DNA from: Prorocentrum cordatum
Taxonomy: Eukaryota; Sar; Dinophyceae; Prorocentrales; Prorocentraceae
Direction of reading: 5' to 3'
DNA length: 64,000 nt
NCBI GenBank assembly: GCA_963575745.1
Contig: CAUYUJ010015021.1
Coordinates: 265,501 to 329,500 of the forward strand
Positions within the stretch are counted from its first letter, which is position 1. The number at the start of each line of letters is the position of its first letter. Below the pieces are notes generated by a model that saw only the letters and a program-made list of their open reading frames with translations, was not told the DNA's origin and made no database searches. Shown here in pieces: positions 54,712-64,000 of the stretch. The translations under genes were made by a program, and so were the position numbers.

Positions 54712-55431
54712 GCAGACCCAGGGCTGAGGGAAGGCTGGAGCAGTGCTCTGGTGGTCCTTCACCCGCCCAGCTCCGTCCCCTCCCACTCTGGACCGATCTT
54801 GCGGGAAGCTGGCTTGTGGCAGCGCATCGCGCGTCGGCCGCCAGCCCAGGTGCCGGCCCGGGCGTTCGGTTCGAGCGCCGGCCTGGGTGCCGGAATCGGC
54901 CCGGAAGGGGTTCCAGGGCGCCGGGAGCAGAAAATCAATATTTTCGAAAGAAAAATATGTCTTGGAGTGGCCTTTTTTCCGCACCGCCTCGGAATTCAAT
55001 TTTCCGGCGCCGGCCGGCGCCGGAACCGGCCCGGGCGCTGGCCCGGGTGCTGGCCCAGGCGTTCGGCTCGAGCGCCGGCCCGGGTGCCGGAAGCGGCCCG
55101 GAAGGGGTTCCCGGGCGCCGGGAGCAGAAAATCAATATTTTCGAAAGAAAAATATGTCTTGGAGTGGCCTTTTTTCGGCACCGCCTCGGAATTCAATTTT
55201 CCGGCGCCGGCCGGCGCCGGAACCGGCCCGGGCGCTGGCCCGGGTGCTGGCCCGGGCGTTTGGCTCGAGCGCCGGCCCGGGTGCCAGAAGCGGCCCGGAA
55301 GGGGTTCCCGGGCGCCGGGAGCAGAAAATCAATATTTTCGAAAGAAAAATATGTCTTGGAGTGGCCTTTTTTCGGCACCGCCTCGGAATTCAATTTTCCG
55401 GCGCCGGCCGGCGCCGGAACCGGCCCAGGCT
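54712..55431 (+). repeat. 720-bp insertion with three 197-bp tandem units
   Basis: Absent from array 1 at the equivalent point (51437). After about 130 bp of unique sequence come three copies of a 197-bp unit. Each has GGCGCTGGCCCGGGTGCTGG, GCAGAAAATCAATATTTTCG and GAATTCAATTTTCCGGCGCC, so GC-rich and AT-rich halves alternate. The GAAAATCAATATTTTC core is palindromic. Confidence 0.9.
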
Positions 55432-56475
55432 GCCGTGCTCCTGTGTGGTCAGCCGTGCTCCTGAGGCGTCTACGGTGCTCTTTTGGGGTCTGCCGTACTC
55501 ATTTGGGGTCTGCCGTGCTCCTGTGGTCGGCCGTGCTCATTTGGGGTCTGCCGCGCGCCTGTGAGATCTGCCGTGCTCCTGTTGGGGAAACGCCAGCGGC
55601 GTTCGGGGTACAACAAAAAGGCGCGTTTATGTTGTACCCGCGCGCGGTCTGCCGTGCTCCTGTGGGTTCCGCCGTGCTCCTGTGGCGTCTGCCGTGCTCC
55701 TGTGGCGTCTGCCGGGCTCCTGTGTGGTCTGCCGTGCTCCTTTGTGGTCTGCCGTGCTCCTGTGGAGTCTGCCGTGCTCCTGTGTGGTCTGCCGTGCTCT
55801 TGTGGTCTGCCGTGCTCATTTGGGATTTGCCGTGCTCATGTGGGGTCTGCCGTACTCCTGTGTGGTCTGCCGTGCTCCGGTGGTCTGCCGTGCTCCTTTG
55901 GGGTCTGCCTTGCTACTGTGGGGTCTGCCGTGCTCCTGTGTGGTCTGCCGTGCTCCTGTGGTTTGCCTTGCTCCTGTGTGGTCTGCCGTGCTCCTTTTGG
56001 GTCTGCTCTGCCGTGCTCCTGTGGGGTCTGCCGTGCTCCTGTGGGGTCTGCCGTGCTGCCTTGTGTGGTCTGCCGTGCTCCTTTGTGGTCTGCCGTGCTC
56101 CTGTGTGGTCTGCCGTGCTCCTGTGTGGCCTGCCGTGCTCTTGTGTGGTCTGCCGTGCTCCTGTTGGTCTGCCGTGCTCTTCTGTGGTCTGCCGTGCTCC
56201 TATGGGGTCTGCCGTTGTTCGGCCGTCTTGAGGGCACTCTTAGGGCATAGTCTGCCGTGCTCCTCGTCTTGGTCTGCCGTGCTCCTCGTCTTGGTCATCC
56301 TTTCCGTCGTCTTGAGGGCGCTCTTGGTGCCTGGTCTGCCGTGCTCCTCGTCTTGGTCTGCCGTGCTCCTCTCGGTTCCTAAGCCTGGTCTGCCGTGCTC
56401 CTCGTCTTGGTCTGCCGTGCTCCTCTCGGTTCCTACGCGCGGTCTGCCGTGCTCCTGTGGGGAGCACGGCAGACC
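55432..56475 (+). repeat. 20-bp minisatellite, array 2 right part
   Basis: Continues array 1 from 51437. Equivalent sequence to 52230-52745 is deleted. It ends with the same CTCGTCTTGG units and a head-to-head inversion at 56445-56475. A 685-codon frame (54174-56231) is an artefact. Confidence 0.95.
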
Positions 56476-56484
56476 ACCTGCTCA

Positions 56485-56760
56485 TTTTCTGAGGACGTCC
56501 CGAGCGAAAACGTCATTTTTAACATAAGAGGTTCTAAAACACCTCTGTCGGCATCTCATTTTTTCGAGGATGTCTCGAGCGAAACGCTCATTTTTCATGC
56601 ATAACAAAATTTTTTGATATTTTTCAACATCCCGATTTTTTGAGGATGTCTCGAGCGAAACCGTCATTTTTAACATAAGACGTCTTAAACGATAGCCTCC
56701 AACACCTCGATTTTTCGAGGATGTCTCGAGCGAAATGGCCATTTTGGGGAATCCGCCAAC
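56485..56760 (+). repeat. Tandem repeat of about 75 bp with GAGGATGTCTCGAGCGAAA
   Basis: Four units: TTTTTCGAGGATGTCTCGAG, then CGAAACGGTCATTTTTAACA and ATAAGACGTCTTAAAC-like palindromes. The core word also occurs singly at about 50.92, 53.06 and 53.66 kb. Confidence 0.85.
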
Positions 56761-56784
56761 GAAAACCCCCGTGCAGCGCGGCAA

Positions 56785-56791
56785 CCCATAG

Positions 56792-56825
<34 letters not shown>

Positions 56826-56965
56826 TTACTCAAGGATTCAGCCAGAACGTCCCGCTTGCTTCTCGTACCTCGAAGACGCTTCCCGTCATCCGCCAACGAA
56901 AAATGGGAGCCTTTGGCGGTGCTTAATTCCCCAGAACCAACGGTACACGCCGGAGGCGCTTCCCG
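56785..56965 (+). repeat. (TA)n and shared flank
   Basis: A TATATATA run within CAACCCATA...TTTACTCAAGGATTCAGCC. Same flank, with shorter TA, at 52.7 and 53.13 kb, so the TA tract has expanded in this copy. Confidence 0.85.
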
Positions 56966-56994
56966 TCATCCGCGGCCGCGCTTGTGCGGCATTG

Positions 56995-57420
56995 GTTTGT
57001 TCAGTGAACGTGGTTTAGGTCGCGGATGGGTCGCGGGCTCTCCACCTCCACTTGGAAGGAATGCAAAAGCAGCCCGCCGCAGGCGCCAAAAAAATTGCTT
57101 GTGCACTGAACGTGGTTTAGGTCGCGGGTGGGCCGCGGGTTCTCCACCGGGAACGAATGCAAAAGATGCCCGCCGCAGGCGCAGAAAAATATGGTTTGTA
57201 CCCTGAACGTGGTCGCGGGTGGGCCGCGGGCTCTCCACCTGAAACGAATGCAAAAGATGCCCGCCGCAGGCGCCGAAAAATGTGGTTTGTACCCTGAACG
57301 TGGGATGGGTCGCGGGTTGGTCGCGAGTTGGTCACGGGGTGGGTCGCGGGCTCTCCACCTGGAAGGAATGCAAAAAAGCCCGCCGCAGGCGCCGAAAATG
57401 GTGGCTTGTACCTTGAACGT
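56995..57420 (+). repeat. Tandem repeat of about 90 bp with CCCGCCGCAGGCGC
   Basis: Four units: TGAACGTGGTTTAGGTCGCG, GGGCTCTCCACCTG, AACGAATGCAAAAGATG and CCCGCCGCAGGCGCCGAAAA. Two of the same CCGCAGGCGC motifs precede the (CAA)n copy at 29.9 kb. Confidence 0.85.
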
Positions 57421-57670
57421 GGTTTGGGTCGCGGGTGGGTCGCGGGGTAGGTCGCGGGTGGGTCGCGGGTGGCTCGCGGGGTGGGTGGCGGGGTGGGTCG
57501 CGGGGTGGGTCGCGGGGTGGGTCGCGGGGTGTGTTGCGGGTGGGTCGCGGGTGGCTCGCGGGGTGGGTGGCGGGGTGGGTCGCGGGGTGGGTCGCGGGGT
57601 GGGTCGCGGGGTGGGTCGCGGGTGGGTCGCGGGGCGGGTTGCGGGTGGGACGACGACAACAAACAACAAC

Positions 57671-57730
<60 letters not shown>

Positions 57731-57810
57731 CGAGAATCCGCACCGCGGAATTCCACTTCAGCCACGCACCCAGGGACAGTGAATGACCGTTCGGCCCCCT
57801 CACTCTGACA
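57421..57810. repeat. GGGTCGCGGGT minisatellite, (CAA)n and conserved flank, copy 2
   Basis: About 230 bp of GGGTCGCGGGGTGGGTCGCG, 80 bp of CAA, then the 75-bp flank also found at 30232-30308. Read on the - strand, the flank followed by (TTG)n looks like a short retroposed unit with a TTG tail; no internal Pol III boxes are clear. Confidence 0.8.
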
Positions 57811-58190
57811 TGTGCTCGTGACATTCGATTTGCCAGTCTTTACGAAGCCGAATGATCCCGACGGGTTCCAGCATGCGCGCACGACGTCGTGCGTTTGTGC
57901 ACGTCGTCCTCATTATTTGCAAGGCTCTTGCGACAACTCTCGCGCAAGGGTGTTCGGGGGAAGGCACATGGTAGCATGTGATGAACGTGTTGAAAGACAT
58001 TATTTTGCCGCACGTATTCGCACAAGCGCGGGCGCATGTGTTTGTTGTAAACCGTTGTTGCGAAACGTGTTTTTTTGTCGTTCGTATGTTCGGGGCACTC
58101 AGGTTTGAAATCCGACGACGTTCACGTCTTCCCATATGTTGAGAATGGAGTTTTGGGAATTCGAGACGTTCGATCAGCGGGTGCGCGCAT
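57811..58190. other. No recognisable gene
   Basis: Unique sequence, no motif seen. Confidence 0.35.
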
Positions 58191-58194
58191 CTGG

Positions 58195-58285
58195 TCGCGG
58201 AGGAGGATGAAGAGGATGGAGAACAATGAGGAAGGATGGAGGAGGAGGAAGAGGAGGAAGAGGAGGAGGAGGAGGATGATCGAAG
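58195..58285 (+). repeat. (GGA)n tract
   Basis: GGAGGAGGAAGAGGA purine run. Confidence 0.95.
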
Positions 58286-58571
58286 ATGATGGGGGAACAT
58301 GAGAACAGTTCCCTCTTGCACGACGCGTCCAGGTCGCCCCGCCCGCCAGCTTTATGGGAGGCCGGCGCCAGCTGCCGGCGACCTGTGCCGGGGGGCGACG
58401 GCGGCGGACGTGGCGCCATCGCCAGCATCGGCGGCAGCGCTGCCGACGACGCCGCCGCCAACGACGCCGACGACGGCGCCGACGACGGCGACGACGACGA
58501 CGACCGAAAGAAGGAGCAGGAGCCGAGGGGGCGGAAGGAGCGAGTGGTCGGACGTGGGGGTTTCGGGCGGC

Positions 58572-58905
58572 AACGTTTTGAGGGGGACAGGCTCAGGAGG
58601 GGGGGGCGGGCGGGGAAATGCAGACCCCGGGATCCTCCCCCTCGTCCTCCTCCTCGTCTCGGTATCGTTTCACCAATCCACATCCCCATCTCCATCCCCT
58701 TCGAGACCCCCACCAAATTACTACCCCAGTTTGGGATACACACCTCGAAACTCGAAGGGAATGACCTATATCCTTATTTAGGAGGGTAAATCGGCCAGTG
58801 GGGCCTAAGTCACGCAGCTGGGGATGGGGATCGGTTAAACGATACTCAAACATGAAGGGGGACAGGCTCAGGGGGGGCGGGCGGGGCAATGCAGACTCCG
58901 GTTGT
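58572..58905. repeat. Mixed direct and inverted repeat
   Basis: GGGGGACAGGCTCAGG...GGGCGGGCGGGG...AATGCAGAC occurs at 58572-58627 and 58856-58893. Between them, GTATCGTTTCACCAATCC (58662) and its complement in GGATCGGTTAAACGATAC (58829) pair. Confidence 0.7.
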
Positions 58906-60548
58906 CCTCCTTTCAGGCGATCGCAAACATGGATTAAGGGGGCGTGGATTAGCGACGGCTCCCGTTTCCATGAAGAATCGCGGATTGCCGCCGCCGAGTG
59001 AGGCGGCGCCAGCCGCATTGTGGAGAGGGCACCTCCCCCCGATCCATGGAATTGGCGGCCGCGCGCCAAGTCCTCGGATCGCCAATCCATGTTTGCGCGC
59101 CCCCGATCTTTGTCCTCCTCCTCCTCCTCTTTGCATGGGGGGTAGGTAAGTATCAATGGTTCGGCCCAGGAGCTTGGCTCGGTCTGTGTTCCCGTTTGAG
59201 ACCCGGTCCCTCGGACCCCTCAGGCTGGAGCGTTTGGGGCCAAGGCGGTGAAGTAAGGAACAGAACTCGTTGGAAGATTATCGTTGTTCCATGGGCATTT
59301 TTACGGTTGTTTCTTTAGCGTTTCTCGTGTTCCCAAGCGCGCTTGGGGCCGACGAGGGACTTCGTTCCTTATTTCGCATTCTTTATCGTAGGAGCTTGAC
59401 AACAACCACCACGGCCACTACAAAGATCGAGGAGTGAACAATTGTCTGAAGACATGCAGTCCACGGTCGCGGATATCCGTGTGTTTCTGTTTATGCATGT
59501 CTTGTTTTTTCATTTAGCCATGGTTTTGGCGGCGGTGCCGATGACGACGACGACCGCGGCAATAATCACAACGACCATGAGGACGACGGTGAAGATGCGG
59601 TCGCATTGTTCGGGTGTATTGTGTCTTCCACACAGTGTGGATGAAGCTTTGTGCTCTAAAATTCAATCGTCTCTTCTGCTGAGAGCACGTAGTACGTAGT
59701 AGTATGTAAGTAGCTCTGTTCAGAAAGACCTTGCGGTCTAGGGAGAATGGTGGCGATTGGCAGAGGTTCACAGGAGAGGCGAGGGGAGCCGGGGCAGCGA
59801 GGAGGGATGGTTGGGTCATGGGGTTCACCTTGGCGCTGCATGAAGGCACCAAGATGGGGGAAGTTGGGGCATGCGCCGACGTCGTGAACAACACACACAC
59901 ACGCACTCATGGAAGGTCCGAAACTGCACGAGCGAGATCACGCGCGCAGAGAGAGGCGGAGGGAGGGAGACAGGGGGAAAGGGGAGAGAGGGAGGTGTGC
60001 GGGCAGCTCGAGGAGGCTGGGCAGCGCTGACGGGGAGAGCCGGGGAGGGAAGGTGTCATGGTGCCAACATCGCAGAGCGGATGCCGTTCGGAAATCACTG
60101 GGATGGGCCTGGAGTGTCCTGGAGAATTTCGTTCCGGATTTCGACGACAGAATTGATCTACCCCAGATTTGATCGTTCCGTCACCTCTACGAGCAGAAAT
60201 ACGTAGAGTGCCATGCAGATGCGCCAAATCTATACGTATTTGTCTGCAGATTCGAACGGATGAACCAATTTGGGGGTACATCAACTCTGAAGTCGATCCC
60301 CTACTCGAGTTGTGGGCCTGCGCCGCCCCAAGCTCGGCCGCAGCACCCACGCTCGCAGGCGATCCCTCCCCCCGCGGAGGGGATCCTCCCACCGGGGATC
60401 TTCGCGCCGCAGTGACCTTCATGGTGCACGGCTTTCGCGAGGCTCGCGGGAGGTGGCCGCGAGCACGCCAGCCGCTCCAGCCGCATCGCAGGCAGCGGTC
60501 GGCAAGGCCGCGCACGCACAGTCCATCTTGCCGAGGTCCCTCGCTTTC
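58906..60548. other. No recognisable gene
   Basis: Unique and GA-rich stretches; a short ACACACAC run at 59892-59902 and GAGGGAGGGAGA purine stretches at 59950-60000. Several frames of 60-200 codons, no motifs. Confidence 0.35.
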
Positions 60549-60745
60549 GGCGGCGAGCGATGGGGGGGGGGTGAGAAGGGGAAGGCTTTCTCAGAGGGCG
60601 GCGGGGCTTCTCAGACGCCCTCGCGCCTGCTGAGAGCTTTTCTGTGTCTTCCCGGAAGGCTCAGGACACTGCTCAAACGGCCGGGGCAGTTCTGAGCCTT
60701 CTGTGAGGGCCCGCCCCTTCTCACGTCTCACCCTCGCTCGCCGCC
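60549..60745 (+). mobile_element. Family B inverted-repeat element, copy B1, 197 bp
   Basis: Ends GGCGGCGAGCGA (60549) and TCGCTCGCCGCC (60745). A second block, GTGAGAAGGGG against CCCCTTCTCAC, also pairs. The interior has CTTTCTCAGA, GGGCTTCTCAGAC and TTCTGAGCCTTCTGTGAGG. Same length and internal order as B2 on the opposite strand. No target duplication could be fixed and there is no coding capacity. Confidence 0.75.
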
Positions 60746-60954
60746 GGCTCTTGCGTGTCGCCGAGCAGGGCCTGGGCACCCCTGGAAGTCTGGACCCTTT
60801 CCCGGGGGCTGGTGCTTCATCCGGGGTCATCTCTTGACGGTCCCGGGGCCCGGCGAGGGCCCCTGAGCAGAGGCAGGAGACGGCCAAACACTTCCCGTCG
60901 TGATTTTTGTCGTTGGCGCGGTCGGTTGTTGTCCGTCGGTGCGTTGTCGGCGTC

Positions 60955-61200
60955 GGTCGGTGGGTTGTCGTCATCATCGTCATCGTCCTCGTCGTGGTCG
61001 TCCTCGTCGTCCTCGTCGTCGTCGTCCTCGTCGTTGTCGTCCTCGTCGTCTTCGTCGTCCTCGTCGTCCTCGTCCTTGTCCTCGTCGTCCTCATCCTCGT
61101 CTTGGTCATCGTCGGCCCGTCGCTGCCGCCGTCGCCGCCGCCGTCGCCGTCGTTGTTGGCGTCGGCGTCGTCGTCGGCCTCGTCGTCGTCGTCGGTCTGT
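60955..61200 (+). repeat. (CGTCCT/CGTCGT)n array
   Basis: CGTCGTCCTCGTCGT triplets. With the GAC array downstream it forms a long inverted pair. Confidence 0.95.
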
Positions 61201-61379
61201 CTCTCAGTCCTTCGTCGTGCGGCGGCGCGGCTTGCCCGTCGGCCCTTCCCCCCCGGCCTGGTCGGGGGCGGGCTCCGCGGACTGCAGCAAGTCGCAGGCG
61301 GCGTGCAGCTCCTGCGGGGCGGTGCAGTGGCGCGGGGCCCGGGCGCGCGGGTGGCGGGGCCGCGGGCCCGTCCCAAGAC

Positions 61380-61498
61380 GGTGACGACGGCGACGACGGC
61401 GACGACGACGACGACGACGAACGACGAACGACCGAGCGACGGACTGACGGCGACGACGACGACGACGAACGACCGAACGACAAGCGACGACGACGGTG

Positions 61499-61535
<37 letters not shown>

Positions 61536-61643
61536 GGGCGACGGCGACGGCGACTACGACGACCATCACCACCACCACCACCACCTCCACCACCACCCAC
61601 CACCCACCACCACCACCACCACCACCACCACTGAGCGACGGAC

Positions 61644-61676
<33 letters not shown>

Positions 61677-61678
61677 AC

Positions 61679-61710
<32 letters not shown>

Positions 61711-61805
61711 CGACGAACGACGATGACGAAGACGAATGTTGAACGACCGAGCGACCGAGCGACGGACTGACGACGACGACGAGAAGCGACGACAAACGAC
61801 GACCA
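61380..61805 (+). repeat. (GAC)n - (CCA)n - (GAC)n array
   Basis: GACGACGACG and CGACGGCGACGG triplets with a CCACCACCACC block at 61563-61630. Frames up to 312 codons are repeat artefacts. Confidence 0.95.
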
Positions 61806-62717
61806 CGACGACCGCCGCTCGCCCCGCGGCGGGCAAGGGCAGGACAGCGGGCCATGGCAGGGGCCGCGGGGTCCGTCCCGCCCCCTCCTCCCCGGGCTGC
61901 TCGTCCGCTCCTGTCGCTCCTTCTCCTCCTCCCCCCTCTCCGGGGCTCGTTTCGATTCCTCCAGTTCGATTCGGTTCGACTTCGATGGCTTCCGATTGCG
62001 ACTCGAGTCGACTTCGGATTCCGATTTAGGCTCCGATTCCCCAATGGAGACTAATTGCTGTGCCGATTTCCGCCGATCCCACTTTTCTCGGTTCGGCTGC
62101 CACTTTCCGCCGATCCGATTCATTTTGATCGCCGATCCGACTTATCGATTCGATTCTGGGCTCTCCTGCCACTCCCTGTCGCTGCTGCATTGCCGAATCG
62201 TTGTCTAGGTCACGGTTCACGGCATGAGCCTGCCGATCGGCGGTCTGCTTGTGCGGTGTTCCTTGTTTGCCTGGCGATCTCTTGATTCGCAATGTGGTTG
62301 TGGCACCCAGAGGACGTGCTCTCGCGTTCTAAAGCCATGCCTGCGGCACATTCTTGGTCGTCCCCGGCCTCCGCGGTGGCCCTCGCCGCGACCCCGGACC
62401 GTCCAACAATGCACCTGGGGCCGTTCTCAGCCCCCTGGCGCTTCGAGGAAGAGAAGTTGGATTTCGTGCATCGGCGCGGAGGTCCGCGTGGATTTCGGGT
62501 TCCCGCGCGGGCTTTTGGACTCGGCGCTGGGCCTCCATGGCGGCACGAAACCGCCCCTGGCGCGCGCGCTCCGCGCGCCAGAGAGGGGGGTGGGTCCGAC
62601 GGGTCGTCGCTGGCGTTGTGACAGGGTCACGGCGGCACGCTCTTGGTGAAACAATTGGCCACGGGGAAGGGGTGAAGAAGCCACGACGTCAGAGATCAGG
62701 GCTCCCCACCCATTTCT
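61806..62717. other. No recognised gene; degenerate GATTCCGATT repeats
   Basis: 61945-62160 is rich in TTCGATTC, GATTCCGATT and CCGATCCGATT words. The rest is unique GC-rich sequence. Confidence 0.45.
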
Positions 62718-62914
62718 GGCGGCGCGCCCGTGGGGGAAGTGAGGCGGGGCCAGCCTTCTCATAAGGCTCGGAAGTCCCGGGGCCTTCTGAGAAGTTCCTG
62801 CAGCCTTCCCAGAAGACACGGAAAGTATCCCAGCATGCGCGAGAGTTTCTGAGACGTCCTGCCGCCTTTTGACGAGTCTTCTCCTTCTCGCTTCCCCCCC
62901 GATCGCTCGCCGCC
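62718..62914 (-). mobile_element. Family B inverted-repeat element, copy B2, 197 bp
   Basis: Reverse orientation to B1: GGCGGCGAGCGATCGGGGGG begins at 62914 on the - strand; the other end GGCGGCGCGCCC is at 62718. Shared interior in order: TCTCAGA, CTCTCGCGC, GCTG, GTGTCTTC and GGAAGGCT. Confidence 0.75.
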
Positions 62915-63159
62915 GCCCCCACCCGCTTCCTTCTGGGGCAGTCGGACACAGGAGGCTTTGATGAACGCGAAGCAGTAAGTATTTATAAATGGTTATAGTG
63001 ATGCTATGTTAGAGTTCACTAGGAGGATTTAGGATAGGTTAGGATGCTATTTAGGATTGGTTAGGGTGGCCTTTAGCTTTAGTGACGATTAGGTAGACTA
63101 TTTCGTCCTATGGGAGCTACAGGCTTCTATCATCAGCGATAGTTGCGAAGCCTAGAGCT

Positions 63160-63161
<2 letters not shown>
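62915..63161. other. AT-richer stretch with TTAGG words
   Basis: Composition drops sharply. TTTAGGAT, GTTAGGAT, TTTAGGATT and GTTAGGG occur within 63030-63070. No gene. Confidence 0.5.

Positions 63162-63253
<92 letters not shown>
63162..63253. repeat. T49-A43 palindrome
   Basis: Forty-nine T followed directly by forty-three A. Confidence 0.95.
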
Positions 63254-63257
<4 letters not shown>

Positions 63258-63477
63258 TACTTCTCACAATTGCCCATTATGATGTCACTCTTTTCTAGTA
63301 TTTTTTGAACATTTTTCACAAATTTTCATGTTTTCATTATGATTTTTCAATATTTTCCATATGTTTCATTTTTTTGCGAGAGGCGGCGGTTCGCTCGACT
63401 CTCGAGCCGTGCGCCCGACGATCTCTTCCGCCGAGCAGTGCGCTCGACATCCTCGCTTGGAAAAACGCTGCGTTCCT

Positions 63478-63740
63478 ACCGTGTCCCTCCCCTGTCTCTC
63501 CCGTGTCCCTCCCGTGTCCCTCCCGTGTCCCTCCCGTGTCCCTCCCGTGTCCCTCCCGTGTCCCTCCCGTGCCTCTCCCGTGTCCCTCCCGTGTCCCGCC
63601 CGGGTCCCTCCCGTGTCCCTCCCGTGTCCCTGCCGTGTCCCTGCCGTGTCCCTTATGTCATTCCTCCCGTGTCCCTCCCGTGTCCCTCCCGTGTCCCTCC
63701 CGTGTCCCTCCCGTGTCCCTCCCGTGTCCTTCCCGTCGTT
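63478..63740 (+). repeat. 10-bp minisatellite GTGTCCCTCC
   Basis: About 25 units with few changes, free of stops in all + frames, giving spurious frames of 205-218 codons. Confidence 0.95.
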
Positions 63741-63839
63741 CCCGTGCCCCCACTCCTCCCGTGTCCTCCCCTCTCCGCATGCTTCCTCCGTGCCTACCCC
63801 ATTGGGTGTTATCTGGATGTTGTTTGGGTGTTGCCTGGG

Positions 63840-63980
63840 TGTTGTTTGGTGTTGTCTTGTGTTGTTGGTTGTTGGTTTATGTTGTTTTGTTTGTTGTGTG
63901 TTTGTTGTCTTGTGTTGTCTGGGCGCGCCCGCACAAAAAACACCAAAACAACAAACCATAACAAACAACAACATGTAGTA
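63840..63980. repeat. GTT/AAC hairpin around GGGCGCGCCC
   Basis: TGTTG/TTGTTT words at 63840-63915 face CAAAACAACAAACCATAACA words at 63935-63972, with the perfect 10-bp palindrome GGGCGCGCCC between them. Confidence 0.75.
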
Positions 63981-64000
63981 TGTTGGTGTGTTTGTGTTGT

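Noticed and set aside
63030-63070. Interstitial telomere repeats (TTTAGG words)
   Set aside because: Only four irregular words with no fixed spacing; below what would support telomeric origin.

Overview
The window looks like nuclear DNA of a dinoflagellate, though this is inference from content with no marker gene to confirm it. The clues are a Ty1/copia element whose polyprotein has the extra modules typical of dinoflagellate copia elements, a 14-base match to the core of the dinoflagellate spliced leader, octotricopeptide-like (OPR) exon fragments, GC-rich sequence and extreme microsatellite load. No intact host gene is visible. Most long open frames are by-products of tandem repeats that happen to lack stop codons.

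Layout. 0-9.4 kb: three short OPR-like coding fragments on the + strand (about 0.3, 7.55 and 9.0 kb), possibly exons of one gene. Between them lie a decayed LINE 3' end with an RNase H domain (2.5-4.1 kb), two paired arrays of about 80-bp repeats embedded in (GGA)n tracts (4.6-7.4 kb), and two copies of a roughly 195-bp inverted-repeat element (family A). 9.4-11.6 kb: GA-rich tracts and a relict spliced-leader core. 11.6-19.9 kb: a structurally complete copia retrotransposon on the - strand with LTRs, a 5-bp target duplication, a primer-binding site and the order Gag - zinc knuckle - protease - GRF-like finger - methyltransferase-like domain - integrase - RT - RNase H, broken by two stops and about six frameshifts.

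21.25-23.57 kb: a nested imperfect palindrome about 2.3 kb long centred on a (TA)n core. 25.87-27.05 kb: a 590-bp tandem duplication with no difference seen. 27.4-38.2 kb: a mosaic of dispersed repeats in which one ordered set (E-D-C) appears twice, with four copies of fold-back family C and many CCT tracts. 38.9-41.3 kb: GGA, GAT and a 1.3-kb GGT array.

43.3-49.2 kb: minisatellites (about 90-bp, 18-bp in inverted pair, and 112-bp). 50.0-56.5 kb: a segmental duplication built around a 20-bp minisatellite, one copy carrying a 720-bp insertion made of 197-bp repeats. 57-64 kb: a (CAA)n-linked repeat shared with 30 kb, two 197-bp family B inverted-repeat elements, CGT/GAC triplet arrays in inverted orientation, a T49-A43 palindrome and a 10-bp minisatellite.

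Only the retrotransposon genes can be said to work together: Gag would form the particle, protease would process the polyprotein, RT/RNase H would copy the RNA from a tRNA primer, and integrase would insert the DNA. This copy could move only if proteins were supplied in trans.
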